NCBI GenBank assembly: GCA_963747775.1
Contig: CAVVGT010000001.1
Span: 429,641-493,640 of the forward strand
From: JAGVSZ01 sp963747775
GTDB lineage: Bacteria; Pseudomonadota; Gammaproteobacteria; Burkholderiales; SG8-39
Length of the DNA: 64,000 bases
Reading direction: 5' to 3'
Of the stretch, positions 46,420 through 54,633 are shown one piece after another; the stretch's first letter is position 1, and every line of letters begins with the position of its first letter. The position numbers and the translations under genes are program-made. Below the pieces are notes generated by a model that worked only from the letters and a program-made list of their open reading frames with translations, searched no databases and was not told the DNA's origin.

Positions 46420-47514
46420 ATGCGCTCCATCCTCGATGCCCACCTCGTCAACGAGCCCTTCGGCGACCCGGGGGTGTACGTCGACTTCCGGTTCGAGCGG
46501 CGCGCGCTGCTGTTCGACCTCGGCGACAACGCGCGGCTCGCGCCGCGCAAGCTGCTGCGCCTCACGCACGTGTTCGTGTCGCACACGCACATGGATCACT
46601 TCATCGGGTTTGACCGCCTGGTCCGCATCTGCGTCGGGCGGCACGCGGGCATCCGGCTCTTCGGCCCGCCGGGCTTCGTCGACCAGGTCGAGCGGCGGCT
46701 CGCGGCGTATACGTGGGACCGTGTGGACCGCTACGACGTCGAGCTCGTCCTCGACGCGACCGAAATCGACGGCATGGGCGACACGAAAAGCGCGCGTTTC
46801 CGCACGAAGACCGGATTCGCGCGCGAGCCGCTGCCCGGCGGGCGCGCGCAGGACGGCGTCCTCGTCGACGAGGCGTCGTTTCGCGTGCGCTGCGCGCTGC
46901 TCGACCACCGCACGCCGTGCCTCGGCTTCGCGGTCGAGGAGAAGACGCACGTCAACGTGTGGAAGAACCGACTCGTCGACATGGGACTCAAGGTCGGTCC
47001 GTGGGTCGGCGAGCTGAAGTCCGCCGCGCTCGCCGGCGCGCCGGACGAGCAGCCGGTGCGCGCGTGGTGGCGCGAAGGCGACGGCGTGCACGAGCGGGTG
47101 CTCGCGCTCGGCGAGCTGAGACACGCGCTCGAGTCCGTCCGCGGGCAGAAGCTCTGCTACGTCACCGACGTAGTGTTCCACGAGACGAACGTCGCCCGGA
47201 TCGCCGCGCTGGCGCGCGATGCCGACCTCCTGTTCATCGAGAGCGTTTTCCTCGAGGCAGACATCGCGCACGCCGCGCAAAAGCAGCACCTCACCGCCCG
47301 GCAGGCGGGGACGATCGCGCGGCTCGCGCGCGCACGGAACGTCGTGCAGTTCCACTTTTCGCCACGGTACGCGGAGCGCGAGGCCGAGCTCCGCGCGGAG
47401 CTCGAAACCGCTTTTCGCTTCGGTGACGCGCATAATCCTCATGCCGCGCACGGAGTTGCAGTCGATCCGGCCGGTTTGATGGAGGTCAAACACCCGCCGC
47501 GACCCGGGCAGTAA
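46420..47514 (+). CDS. RNase Z-like metallo-beta-lactamase-fold hydrolase
   Basis: 364 residues. VSHTHMDHFIGFDRL (His55, His57, Asp59, His60) is the two-zinc motif, with LLDHRTPCLGFAVEE and CYVTDVVFHE and HLTARQAGTIAR supplying later ligands as in RNase Z/ElaC. It is longer than ElaC and lacks an obvious exosite, so a tRNA 3'-processing role is only possible. An FNR-type promoter for the next gene lies inside its last 40 bases. Confidence 0.84.
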   Translation: MRSILDAHLVNEPFGDPGVYVDFRFERRALLFDLGDNARLAPRKLLRLTHVFVSHTHMDHFIGFDRLVRICVGRHAGIRLFGPPGFVDQVERRLAAYTWDRVDRYDVELVLDATEIDGMGDTKSARFRTKTGFAREPLPGGRAQDGVLVDEASFRVRCALLDHRTPCLGFAVEEKTHVNVWKNRLVDMGLKVGPWVGELKSAALAGAPDEQPVRAWWREGDGVHERVLALGELRHALESVRGQKLCYVTDVVFHETNVARIAALARDADLLFIESVFLEADIAHAAQKQHLTARQAGTIARLARARNVVQFHFSPRYAEREAELRAELETAFRFGDAHNPHAAHGVAVDPAGLMEVKHPPRPGQ

Positions 47515-47517
47515 GGT
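47476..47517 (+). promoter_or_regulatory. FNR/ANR-type promoter for hpf-BCAM0308 genes
   Basis: TTGATGGAGGTCAA (47476-47489) matches the FNR dyad with one mismatch. A TAAGGT -10-like box lies at 47512-47517, giving about -41.5 spacing. The next gene starts at 47563. The site lies within the 3' end of the upstream coding sequence. Confidence 0.6.
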
Positions 47518-47562
47518 GAAATCAGGGCGGAAGCCTTCCGCCCGCATCCGATCGAGAGAACC

Positions 47563-47922
47563 ATGCAAGTTCCGCTCCAGATCAACTTCCACGATGTTCC
47601 GCAGTCCGAAGCGCTCGAGGTCCGCATCCGCGAGAAGGCCGCGCGGCTCGAAGCCTTCTACCCGCGCATCATGAGCTGCCGCGTGGCGGTGGAAGCGCAG
47701 CATCGGCACAAGCACCAGGGCAAGCACTTCGCGGTGCGGCTCGACGTGCGCGTGCCGGGCAAGGAGATCGTCGCCAGTCGCGACCATCACGAGGACGTGT
47801 ATGTGGCGCTGCGCGAGGCGTTCGACGCGGCCAAGCGCCAGCTCGAAGAGTACGCGCACGTGCAGCGCGGCGATGTGAAGGCGCACGAGGCGCCGTCCGC
47901 GGTGCCTCCCGAGGGGGCCTGA
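47563..47922 (+). CDS. ribosome hibernation factor HPF/RaiA family protein
   Basis: 119 residues: MQVPLQINFHDVPQSEALEVRIREKAARLEAFYPR and HFAVRLDVRVPGKEIVASRDHHEDVYVALREAFDAAKRQLEEY show the sigma-54-modulation/HPF fold. Such proteins bind the 30S decoding site and silence ribosomes in stationary phase or hypoxia. It is short, without the long HPF tail. The FNR-type promoter upstream suggests oxygen-limited induction. It is followed 37 bases later by the BCAM0308-type gene, probably one transcript. Confidence 0.9.
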   Translation: MQVPLQINFHDVPQSEALEVRIREKAARLEAFYPRIMSCRVAVEAQHRHKHQGKHFAVRLDVRVPGKEIVASRDHHEDVYVALREAFDAAKRQLEEYAHVQRGDVKAHEAPSAVPPEGA

Positions 47923-47959
47923 GACGCGCGGGCTCGCGTTACCGGAAAGGAGTGCAATC

Positions 47960-48454
47960 ATGAAAGGCGAACGCGGAGGATGGCGGCCGCTAAAGCGGGA
48001 GCAGATGACGCAGGAGCTGGTGCACGACAGCTACAAGTCGAAGAAGAAACTTCCCGAACCGACGCGCTGCCCGGACTGCGGCGCGGTGTACGGCGGCGGA
48101 CACTGGACCTGGGGCGCGGCGCCGGCGGGCGCCCACGCTGCGCGCTGCCCGGCCTGCCACCGCATCCACGACAAGTTCCCGGCCGGGTACGTGACGTTCA
48201 AGGGCGAGTTCATCGGCGCGCATCGCGACGAGATCGTGCACCTCGTGCGCAACCGCGAGGCCACCGAGAAGGCCGAGCACCCGCTCCAGCGGATCATGGC
48301 CATCGAGGACGCCGGCGGTGACATGCTGGTCACGACCACCGACACCCATCTCGCGCGGAACATCGCGGAGGCGGTGCAGTCGGCCTACAAGGGCGAGCTC
48401 GACTTCCACTACAACCGGGAAGAAAATTTGCTGCGCGCGACCTGGTCGCGGTGA
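47960..48454 (+). CDS. BCAM0308-type zinc-ribbon protein
   Basis: 164 residues with two Cys knuckles, TRCPDCGAVYGGGHWTWG and ARCPACHRIHDKFPAGYV, followed by an alpha/beta domain (GEFIGAHRDEIVHLVRNREA, EDAGGDMLVTTTDTHLARNIAEAV). I recognise the family named after Burkholderia cenocepacia BCAM0308, which lies in that species' low-oxygen-activated (lxa) locus; its biochemistry is unknown. GGAAAGGAG precedes the ATG. The last codons (RATWSR, stop) are part of a 69-bp unit repeated twice more downstream. Confidence 0.85.
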   Translation: MKGERGGWRPLKREQMTQELVHDSYKSKKKLPEPTRCPDCGAVYGGGHWTWGAAPAGAHAARCPACHRIHDKFPAGYVTFKGEFIGAHRDEIVHLVRNREATEKAEHPLQRIMAIEDAGGDMLVTTTDTHLARNIAEAVQSAYKGELDFHYNREENLLRATWSR

Positions 48455-48638
48455 CTCGGGGGATCTACAAGGGGGCATCGCCCCCTTGTTGCAGCGGGCC
48501 TGCGCGCGACCTGGTCGCGGTGACTCGGGGGATCTACAAGGGGGCGTCGCCCCCTTGTTGCAGCGGGCTTGCGCGCGACCTGGTCGCGGTGACTCGGGGG
48601 ATCTGCAAGGGGGCGTCGCCCCCTTGTTCCAGCGGAAA
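48432..48638 (+). repeat. three tandem 69-bp repeats carrying gene end plus terminator hairpin
   Basis: Units at 48432-48500, 48501-48569 and 48570-48638 are nearly identical. Each holds the last codons and stop of the BCAM0308-type gene and a perfect 10-bp stem ACAAGGGGGC / GCCCCCTTGT with a 3-base loop, so the terminator is present three times in series. The unit length is a multiple of three. The third copy has a few changes (CTGCAAGG, TTCCAG). Confidence 0.92.
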
Positions 48639-48745
48639 GTCGTGCAGCGCGGCGCGCGCGACACGCCGTCGTAGTCGCCGCCGGAGCGTGCAGCGACGCG
48701 CGTTCGGACGGATAATCGAAACGGGTTTGCCGTGAGAGAGTCCGC

Positions 48746-49276
48746 ATGCGCCGCACCACTACCGCAGCTTTGTTCGCGGGGCTCGCCGCCGCCGCGGCGC
48801 CGGCGGCTGCGCAGAAGGACGTCGGCGATCCGCTCGAGCACTTCTTCACCATCAAGGCCGTGGACGGGCAGGGGCGCCACCTCGACGACCCGGTGGCCCG
48901 CCTCGTCGACGATTTCAACGCCGACGGAATGCCCGACGTCGCGCTCTGGCAGGCGCGCGAGCTCGTCGGACCGCACGGCGGGCCGGTATTCCTCTATCTC
49001 ATGCGCAAGGACGGGCGGTTCGCGGCCGCGGGCTCGATCCTCGCCGATCCCGACACGCTCTTTCGGATCGTGACCGCGCCCGGGGGCGGCGCACGCCTGC
49101 TGGTGTGCCATTCCGGCGCGGTGACACGCGGCTACGAAGTGAACGGCACCATCGTGACCGAGCTCCCGTGGGGCGGACTGCCGCGGGAATGCGGCGCCGA
49201 AGAGGTGCCCGCGGTAGAGCGGCTCGACATGGCGCGCTATCGTGCGAACGGCATGCAGGCCTGGATCAAGCGCTGA
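48746..49276 (+). CDS. secreted protein with FG-GAP/calcium-like motif
   Basis: 176 residues with a signal peptide (MRRTTTAALFAGLAAAAAPA, cleavage near AAAQ). RLVDDFNADGMPDVALWQ resembles an FG-GAP/EF-hand-like DxNxDGxPD calcium-binding loop. The remainder (VFLYLMRKDGRFAAAGSIL, RLLVCHSGAVTRGYEV) is not assignable. Its two Cys residues may form a periplasmic disulphide. It precedes the hydratase gene by 33 bases. Confidence 0.72.
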   Translation: MRRTTTAALFAGLAAAAAPAAAQKDVGDPLEHFFTIKAVDGQGRHLDDPVARLVDDFNADGMPDVALWQARELVGPHGGPVFLYLMRKDGRFAAAGSILADPDTLFRIVTAPGGGARLLVCHSGAVTRGYEVNGTIVTELPWGGLPRECGAEEVPAVERLDMARYRANGMQAWIKR

Positions 49277-49309
49277 CGGGCGGGAAGCGTCGAGGAGGAA
49301 GCGGGAATC

Positions 49310-50106
49310 GTGGATCAATTCGCGGAAGAGCTGATCGCCGCGCTCGGCACGCCGCAGGCGATCGCGCCGTTCACGGCGCGCGACCCGTCGTTCGACGTGG
49401 CGCGGGCCTACGACGTGGCCGCGAGCGTGCACGCGGCACGGCTCGCGCGCGGCGAGCAGGCCGTCGGACGCAAGATCGGGTTCACCAACCGCGCGATGTG
49501 GGACGAGTACGGCGTGCGCGAGCCGATCTGGGGCTTCGTGTACGACACGACGCTGTTCCGCCCGCGCGGCGGGCGGCCGCGGCTGCGCTCGCGAGCTTCG
49601 CCGAGCCTCGCATCGAGCCCGAGATCGTGCTCCACTTCAAGGCGCCGCCGCCCGCGACGCGCGACGAGGCTGCGATTCTCGACTCCATCGACTGGATCGC
49701 GCTCGGCTTCGAGATCGTGCACAGCCCGTTCCCGGGCTGGAAGTTCAAGGTCGCCGACACGGTCTCGGTGAACGGCCTGCACGGCACGCTCGTCGTCGGC
49801 GACTCGGTGCCGGTCGCGTCGATCCCGGATTGCGCGAAGCGGCTGCGCGAGTTCCGCGTCGCGCTGCGCAAGGGCGACGCGGTGGCCGCCGAAGGGAGCG
49901 GGGCCAACGTCCTCGATTCGCCGCTCCTCGCGCTCGCGCATCTCGTCGACGTGCTCGCGCGGCTGCCGCAGTTTCCGCCGCTCGCGGCCGGCGACGTCGT
50001 GACGACCGGCACGCTGACCAGCGCGTTGCTCGTCGCGCCGGGCGAGACCTGGAGCACCACGCTCTCGGGCATCGCGCTGCCCGGTCTCGCGATCACGTTC
50101 AAGTAG
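49310..50106 (+). CDS. 2-keto-4-pentenoate hydratase/FAH-fold protein, frameshifted
   Basis: About 260 residues from GTG 49310. The N-terminal part (VARAYDVAASVHAARLARGEQ, VGRKIGFTNRAMWDEYGV, PIWGFVYDTTLF) is followed in a shifted frame by ALASFAEPRIEPEIVLHF, DWIALGFEIVHSPFPGWKF, DVLARLPQFPPLAAGDVVTTGTL and LPGLAITFK. This is the pattern of 2-oxopent-4-enoate hydratase / oxalocrotonate decarboxylase enzymes (metal ligands in EPEIV). The shift lies at about 49560-49590 in a run of G and C and needs two surplus bases. It opens a catabolic run with the cupin, Bug, CoA-transferase and dehydrogenase genes. Confidence 0.82.
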
Positions 50107-50116
50107 GAGCGCAGGC

Positions 50117-50497
50117 ATGCCGAGCCGTTTCTTCGTCCGCGGCGCCGAGGTGCCCGGCTATCACCCCGTCAATCACACCGGCACCACCAACCGCCGGCTG
50201 ATCGGCCCGGAGAACGTCGGCGCGAAGGGCGTCGAGATGGTGCTCGGCACGATCGAGCGGGGTCAGGGCGCGCTGCCGCACGCGCATCCGGGCATCGAGC
50301 AGGTGTGCTACATGCTGGAGGGCACCGCGGTCGCCGAGGTGGGCGGCGAGCGCTGCGAGCTCGGCCCGGGCGACGCGTGCTACTTCCCGCCGGATGCGAT
50401 GCATGTATTCACCGTGACGAGCGACACGCCGGTGCGGGTGCTGGTCGTCTACACCCCGCCGTACGGTGAGAATCCGAAAAACGTCGTGCGCGGTTGA
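50117..50497 (+). CDS. cupin domain protein
   Basis: 126 residues. HAHPGIEQVCYMLEGTAVAEVGGE and GPGDACYFPPDAMHVF are the two cupin motifs with metal-binding His and Glu. Small cupins of this type are dioxygenases, isomerases or ligand sensors. It lies 10 bases after the hydratase gene and 19 bases before the Bug gene, so it belongs to the same transcript and probably acts on the same or a related substrate. Confidence 0.88.
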   Translation: MPSRFFVRGAEVPGYHPVNHTGTTNRRLIGPENVGAKGVEMVLGTIERGQGALPHAHPGIEQVCYMLEGTAVAEVGGERCELGPGDACYFPPDAMHVFTVTSDTPVRVLVVYTPPYGENPKNVVRG

Positions 50498-50516
50498 TCG
50501 AGGGGAACCAGGGAGC

Positions 50517-51485
50517 ATGATGCGAATGATCCGGACCGTCGCCGCGCTCGCGCCCGTACTCGTACTGGCAGCCGCGACCGCCGTCGCGCAGGACTTTCCG
50601 TTCAAGCCGATCACGCTGGTGGTGCCGTTCGCGGCCGGCAGCGGCACCGACGGCGTGGCGCGCATCGTCGGCCAGAAGCTCGGCGAGCGGCTCAAGCAGC
50701 AGATCATCGTCGAGAACCGGGCGGGCGCGAGCGCGCAGATCGGCGCCGAGTACGTCGCGAAGGCGAAACCCGACGGCTACACGCTGTTCATGACGACCAA
50801 CACGTCGCACTCGGCCAACCCGAGCCTCTTCAAGTCGCTGCGCTACGACCCGATCAAGGACTTCACGCCGATCGTGCGCGTCGGCGAGCTGCCCTTCGCG
50901 CTCGCCGTGAACCCGAAGCTGCCGGTGTCGAGCACGAAGGAGCTTCTGGCCTACGCCAAAGCGAACCCCGGCAAGATCTCCTATGCGACGCCCAACAGCA
51001 CGTCCCTCGTCGCGTCGGAGACGATCAAGCACCAGGCGAAGGTGGACATCGTCGGCGTGCAGTACAAGTCGAGCCCGCAGGCGCTCACCGACCTCGTCGG
51101 CGGGCAGCTCGAGATGTACGTGGTCGACGTCGGCTCCGGCCTCTCGATGCTCAAGGGCGGGAAGGTGAAGACGCTGGCGGTGACGCCCGCGCGCGGGACG
51201 AAGATCCTGCCGGGCGTGCCGCCGATCGCCGACACGCTGCCGGGGTTCGACCTCACTTCGTGGAACGGCATCTTCGGTCCGGCCGGGCTGCCGCGGCCGA
51301 TCGTGGACAAGCTGAACGCCGAGGTGCTCGCGGTGCTCGCCGAGAAGGACGTCCAGGAGAGACTCGCCAACGTCGGGTTCGAAACCTGGCCCTCGAAGTC
51401 GCCCGACGAGTTCGCGAAGTACGTCGGCGACCAGCTCGCGCTATGGACGCGGCTGATCAAGGAAGCCGGGATCAAGCCCGAGTAG
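50517..51485 (+). CDS. Bug/TctC-family tripartite tricarboxylate receptor
   Basis: 322 residues from ATG 50517 with AGGGAG upstream. Signal peptide MMRMIRTVAALAPVLVLAAA (ending near AVAQ), then DFPFKPITLVVPFAAGSGTDGVARIVGQKL and ENRAGASAQIGAEYV...KPDGYTLF, typical of Bug receptors; GPAGLPRPIVDKLNAEV is the usual C-terminal motif. Placed within a hydratase/CoA-transferase run, it probably captures the organic acid these enzymes degrade. No TctAB genes are nearby. Confidence 0.93.
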   Translation: MMRMIRTVAALAPVLVLAAATAVAQDFPFKPITLVVPFAAGSGTDGVARIVGQKLGERLKQQIIVENRAGASAQIGAEYVAKAKPDGYTLFMTTNTSHSANPSLFKSLRYDPIKDFTPIVRVGELPFALAVNPKLPVSSTKELLAYAKANPGKISYATPNSTSLVASETIKHQAKVDIVGVQYKSSPQALTDLVGGQLEMYVVDVGSGLSMLKGGKVKTLAVTPARGTKILPGVPPIADTLPGFDLTSWNGIFGPAGLPRPIVDKLNAEVLAVLAEKDVQERLANVGFETWPSKSPDEFAKYVGDQLALWTRLIKEAGIKPE

Positions 51486-51518
51486 CGCGCTCCCTCCCCG
51501 CGCAATTTCCCCGGTCGC

Positions 51519-52721
51519 ATGGGACCCCTCGCAGGCATTCGCGTCCTCGACCTGACCACGGTCGTGCTCGGCCCGTACTCGACGCAGCTCCTCGCCGAGC
51601 TCGGCGCGGAGGTGATCAAGCTCGAGCCGCCCGAGGGCGACAACATGCGCCACGTGGGCGAAATGCGTCATCCCGGCATGGGGCACATCCACCTCAACCT
51701 CAACCGCGGCAAGCGCAGCCTCGTCCTCGATCTCAAGAAGCCGGCCGCGCGCGAGGCCGCGCTGCGGCTCGCGGCGCAATCGGACGTGCTCGTGTCGAAC
51801 GTGCGCCCGGCGGCGATGAAGCGCCTCGGCCTCGGCTACGAGGACGTCGCGCAGCGCAACCCGCGCATCATCTACGTGAGCGCCTGCGGCTTCTCCCAGA
51901 AGGGACCGTACGCCGACAAGCCGGCGTACGACGACCTCATCCAGGGCGCGACCGCCATTCCATGGCTGATGGAGCGCTACGGCGAGCCCGAGCCCTGCTT
52001 CACCCCGGTGCTGGTCGCCGACCGCGTCACCGGCCTGCATGCCGCGTTCGCCATATCCACGGCGCTGTACGCCCGCGAGCGCACCGGCAGGGGCCAGGCG
52101 GTCGAGGTGCCGATGTTCGAGTCGGTGACGCAGTTCGTGCTCGGCGACCACAGCGGCGGGCTCACCTTCGTCCCGCCGACCGGCGAGCCCGGCTACGCCC
52201 GCGTGGTGTCGCGCCATCGCCGTCCCTATCGCACGAAGGACGGCTGGCTCTGCGTGCTGATCTACAACGACAAGCACTGGAAGAACTTCTTCGCCGCGAC
52301 CGGCGACCCGGGCCGTTACGAGCGCGACGAGCGCTTCTCGACGCACGCCGCGCGCGGGCGCAATTTCGGCGCGATCTACGCGTGGGTCGGCGAGCAGATG
52401 AAGACGCGCACGACGGCCGAGTGGCGCGCGCTCTTCGACGCGGCCGACATCCCGAACCAGCCGCTCAACTCGCCGCAGGCGCTGCTGGACGATCCGCACT
52501 TCGCCGCCACCGGCTTCGTGCGCGAGGAGCACCATCCGACCGAGGGCACCCTGCGCGTCCTCGGCGTGCCGAGCGGCTGGTCGGCGACCCCGCCCGAGGC
52601 GGTCTTCCCGGCGCGGCGGCTCGGCGAGGACTCGCACGCGATCCTGCGCGAAGCCGGGTTCAGCGACGCCGAAATCGACGCGATGGCGGCAGACGGCGCG
52701 ACGGTTCTCGGCGCGCGGTAG
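51519..52721 (+). CDS. CaiB/BaiF family CoA-transferase
   Basis: 400 residues. MGPLAGIRVLDLTTVVLGPY and LGAEVIKLEPPEGD at the N-terminus, SACGFSQKGPY, and Asp168 in VLVADRVTGLHAAF as the expected catalytic aspartate that forms the acyl anhydride. Family III transferases move CoA from one acid to another. Adjacent to a Bug receptor and an acyl-CoA dehydrogenase, it probably activates the imported acid. Confidence 0.92.
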   Translation: MGPLAGIRVLDLTTVVLGPYSTQLLAELGAEVIKLEPPEGDNMRHVGEMRHPGMGHIHLNLNRGKRSLVLDLKKPAAREAALRLAAQSDVLVSNVRPAAMKRLGLGYEDVAQRNPRIIYVSACGFSQKGPYADKPAYDDLIQGATAIPWLMERYGEPEPCFTPVLVADRVTGLHAAFAISTALYARERTGRGQAVEVPMFESVTQFVLGDHSGGLTFVPPTGEPGYARVVSRHRRPYRTKDGWLCVLIYNDKHWKNFFAATGDPGRYERDERFSTHAARGRNFGAIYAWVGEQMKTRTTAEWRALFDAADIPNQPLNSPQALLDDPHFAATGFVREEHHPTEGTLRVLGVPSGWSATPPEAVFPARRLGEDSHAILREAGFSDAEIDAMAADGATVLGAR

Positions 52722-52770
52722 AGAGACAAAACCGGTGCCGCAGGCAGCGGTTGTTCCGACTTTGGGGAGC

Positions 52771-52792
52771 ACGAGGGGCGGTGGCCCCTCGT
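52771..52792. terminator. hairpin between CoA-transferase and acyl-CoA dehydrogenase genes
   Basis: ACGAGGGGC / GCCCCTCGT is a perfect 9-bp stem with a 4-base loop. It ends 15 bases before the next start codon and has no T-tract. It may reduce read-through or protect mRNA; the short distance to the start would also let it affect translation. Confidence 0.4.
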
Positions 52793-52807
52793 ATGGAAGC
52801 AGATAGC

Positions 52808-53971
52808 ATGGACTTCTCGCTCACGCCCGAGCAGGAGCAGATCCGCGACGCGATCGGGAAGATCTGCGCGCGCTTCCCGGACGAATACTGGCTCGCGCGC
52901 GACCGCGAGGGCGGCTTCCCCGAGGACTTCCATCGCGCGCTCGCCGCGGCCGGCTGGCTCGGCATCGCGATGCCCGCGGAGCACGGCGGCGCGGGGCTCG
53001 GCATCACCGAGGCGGCGCTCATGATGCAGGCCGTCTCCGAGTCGGGCGCGGGCTTCTCGGGCGCCTCCGCAGTGCACATGAACATCTTCGGCCTGCACCC
53101 GGTGGTGGTCACCGGCACCGCGGAGCAGCAGCGCCGCTGGCTGCCGCCGCTCATCGCAGGGGAAGACCGCGCGTGCTTCGCGGTCACCGAGCCCGATGCC
53201 GGACTGAACACCCTGAAGCTCAAGACGCGCGCGGTCCGCGACGGCGACCATTACGTGGTGAGCGGGCAGAAGATCTGGATCTCGACCGCGCAAGTCGCGA
53301 CGAAGGTGCTGCTGCTCGCCCGCACGACGCCGCTCGAGCAGTCGAAGGGGACGCGCGGGCTGTCGCTCTTCTATACCGACCTCGACCGGCGCTTCGTCGA
53401 GGTGCGCGAGATCGAGAAGATGGGCCGGAAGTGCGTGGACTCCAACCAGGTGTTCTTCGACGGCCTGCGCGTGCCCGCCGCCGACCTGATCGGCGCCGAA
53501 GGGCGCGGGTTCGAGTACATCCTGCACGGCATGAACCCCGAGCGCATCCTCATCGCGGCCGAGGCGGTCGGGCTGGGGCGCGCGGCGCTGCGCCGGGCCG
53601 CGAAGTACGCGGGCGAGCGCATCGTGTTCGACCGGCCGATCGGGCGGAACCAGGGCGTCCAGCATCCCCTCGCGCGCTGCTGGATGGAGCTCGAGGCGGC
53701 GCACCTCATGGCGCTGAAGGCCGCCTCGCTCTACGACGCGGGGCTTCCCTGCGGGGCCGAGGCGAACGCGGCGAAGTACCTCGGCGCGGAAGCGTGCTTC
53801 CGCGCGTGCGAGCAGTCGATCCTCACCCACGGCGGCATGGGCTATGCGAAGGAGTATCACGTCGAGCGCTACATGCGCGAGGCGTGGGTGCCGCGCCTCG
53901 CGCCGGTGAGCCCCCAGCTCATCCTGTGCTTCATCGCCGAGAAGGTGCTCGGCCTGCCCAAGTCGTACTGA
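52808..53971 (+). CDS. acyl-CoA dehydrogenase
   Basis: 387 residues, standard length. MDFSLTPEQEQIRDAI, AMPAEHGGAGLGITEAAL, CFAVTEPDAGLNTLKLKT, SGQKIWISTAQVATKVLLL, ARTTPL and THGGMGYAKEYHVERYMREA (C-terminal catalytic-Glu/FAD region) are all present. It forms 2-enoyl-CoA with FAD as acceptor. It follows the CoA-transferase gene by 86 bases and would take the next step after CoA activation; substrate chain is unknown. Confidence 0.92.
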   Translation: MDFSLTPEQEQIRDAIGKICARFPDEYWLARDREGGFPEDFHRALAAAGWLGIAMPAEHGGAGLGITEAALMMQAVSESGAGFSGASAVHMNIFGLHPVVVTGTAEQQRRWLPPLIAGEDRACFAVTEPDAGLNTLKLKTRAVRDGDHYVVSGQKIWISTAQVATKVLLLARTTPLEQSKGTRGLSLFYTDLDRRFVEVREIEKMGRKCVDSNQVFFDGLRVPAADLIGAEGRGFEYILHGMNPERILIAAEAVGLGRAALRRAAKYAGERIVFDRPIGRNQGVQHPLARCWMELEAAHLMALKAASLYDAGLPCGAEANAAKYLGAEACFRACEQSILTHGGMGYAKEYHVERYMREAWVPRLAPVSPQLILCFIAEKVLGLPKSY

Positions 53972-54213
53972 GGGCGCGCGCGGTGACGGCGGACGTCGCG
54001 CGGTCGCGCGGGTCGCGCCGCCGATGCCTTAAGGCGTCGCGACCCGATCAGCCGATCAGATTAGGGACCCGGATTACGCGTTCCTACGGATTTCCGGCCG
54101 GAAGAGCTGCGCCGATAGTTGAGCCGTCATCCCGCTTCGGGGTGATCCGCGCAGAAGGCGCCCGCCGGGCGCACCGCGCGGCAACCGCACCAGCCTGACC
54201 GAAAGGAACTGCC

Positions 54214-54348
54214 ATGCTGAAACGCATCATCGCTGCCATGCTCGCCGCCCTCGCCCTCGCCGGCACCGCGTCCGTGTCCGCCGGCACCGACGAGGATTCG
54301 AATTCGACCGAGGCGCGCAACCGCATGCTGAACGGCTACAACAACTGA
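54214..54348 (+). CDS. 44-residue secreted peptide
   Basis: A short ORF with GAAAGGA 8 bases before ATG 54214. Residues 1-23 are a clean signal peptide (MLKRIIAAMLAALALAGTAS, ending near SVSA). The mature part is only ~20 residues (GTDEDSNSTEARNRMLNGYNN), very hydrophilic and Asn-rich. It is not PqqA: there is no Glu-x3-Tyr core. It stands alone in a ~450-base gap before the PQQ dehydrogenase locus. It may be a small exported factor. Confidence 0.5.
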   Translation: MLKRIIAAMLAALALAGTASVSAGTDEDSNSTEARNRMLNGYNN

Positions 54349-54432
54349 GTTGTCGGCCATCGACGGCGCGCACCGTCCGCACGCTGCCGAGCTCCTTCAC
54401 TCCAACCGCTGCAACCCGTGAGGAACGGCACG

Positions 54433-54633
54433 ATGGCAACCGACAAACCACCGGCGGTCCTGGGACTGCCGGTGGTCATCTTCATGATCCTGGGGGTGCT
54501 CCTTGCCGCGCCGGCGGAGGACCCGGGCGAGTGCATCACCACGTGCGCCGACATCCCGCCGTTCGTGGCGACGCGCACCGAGCTGCTGATCTACGACCCG
54601 CCGCCGCTGCTGCCGCCCGGGCCGCGCGACTAG
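54433..54633 (+). CDS. small membrane protein of unknown function
   Basis: 66 residues from ATG 54433 (GTG... start at 54418 is possible). One hydrophobic span (VLGLPVVIFMILGVLLAAPA) is followed by a short outside segment with two Cys (GECITTCADIPPF) and a proline-rich tail. There is a ribosome-like GTGAGGAACGG upstream. The stop codon overlaps the stop of the convergent ankyrin/propeller ORF. Unrecognised; it could be spurious. Confidence 0.4.
   Translation: MATDKPPAVLGLPVVIFMILGVLLAAPAEDPGECITTCADIPPFVATRTELLIYDPPPLLPPGPRD

Noticed and set aside
48432..48638. CRISPR array
   Set aside because: The three units are contiguous with no unique spacers and contain a gene end plus terminator hairpin.
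48451..48735. A 94-residue repetitive protein with SPPCCSG units
   Set aside because: It is an out-of-frame reading of the 69-bp terminator repeats with no ribosome site of its own.
54214..54348. PqqA, the PQQ precursor peptide
   Set aside because: The peptide has a signal sequence and lacks the Glu-x3-Tyr core, and no pqqBCDE genes are present.
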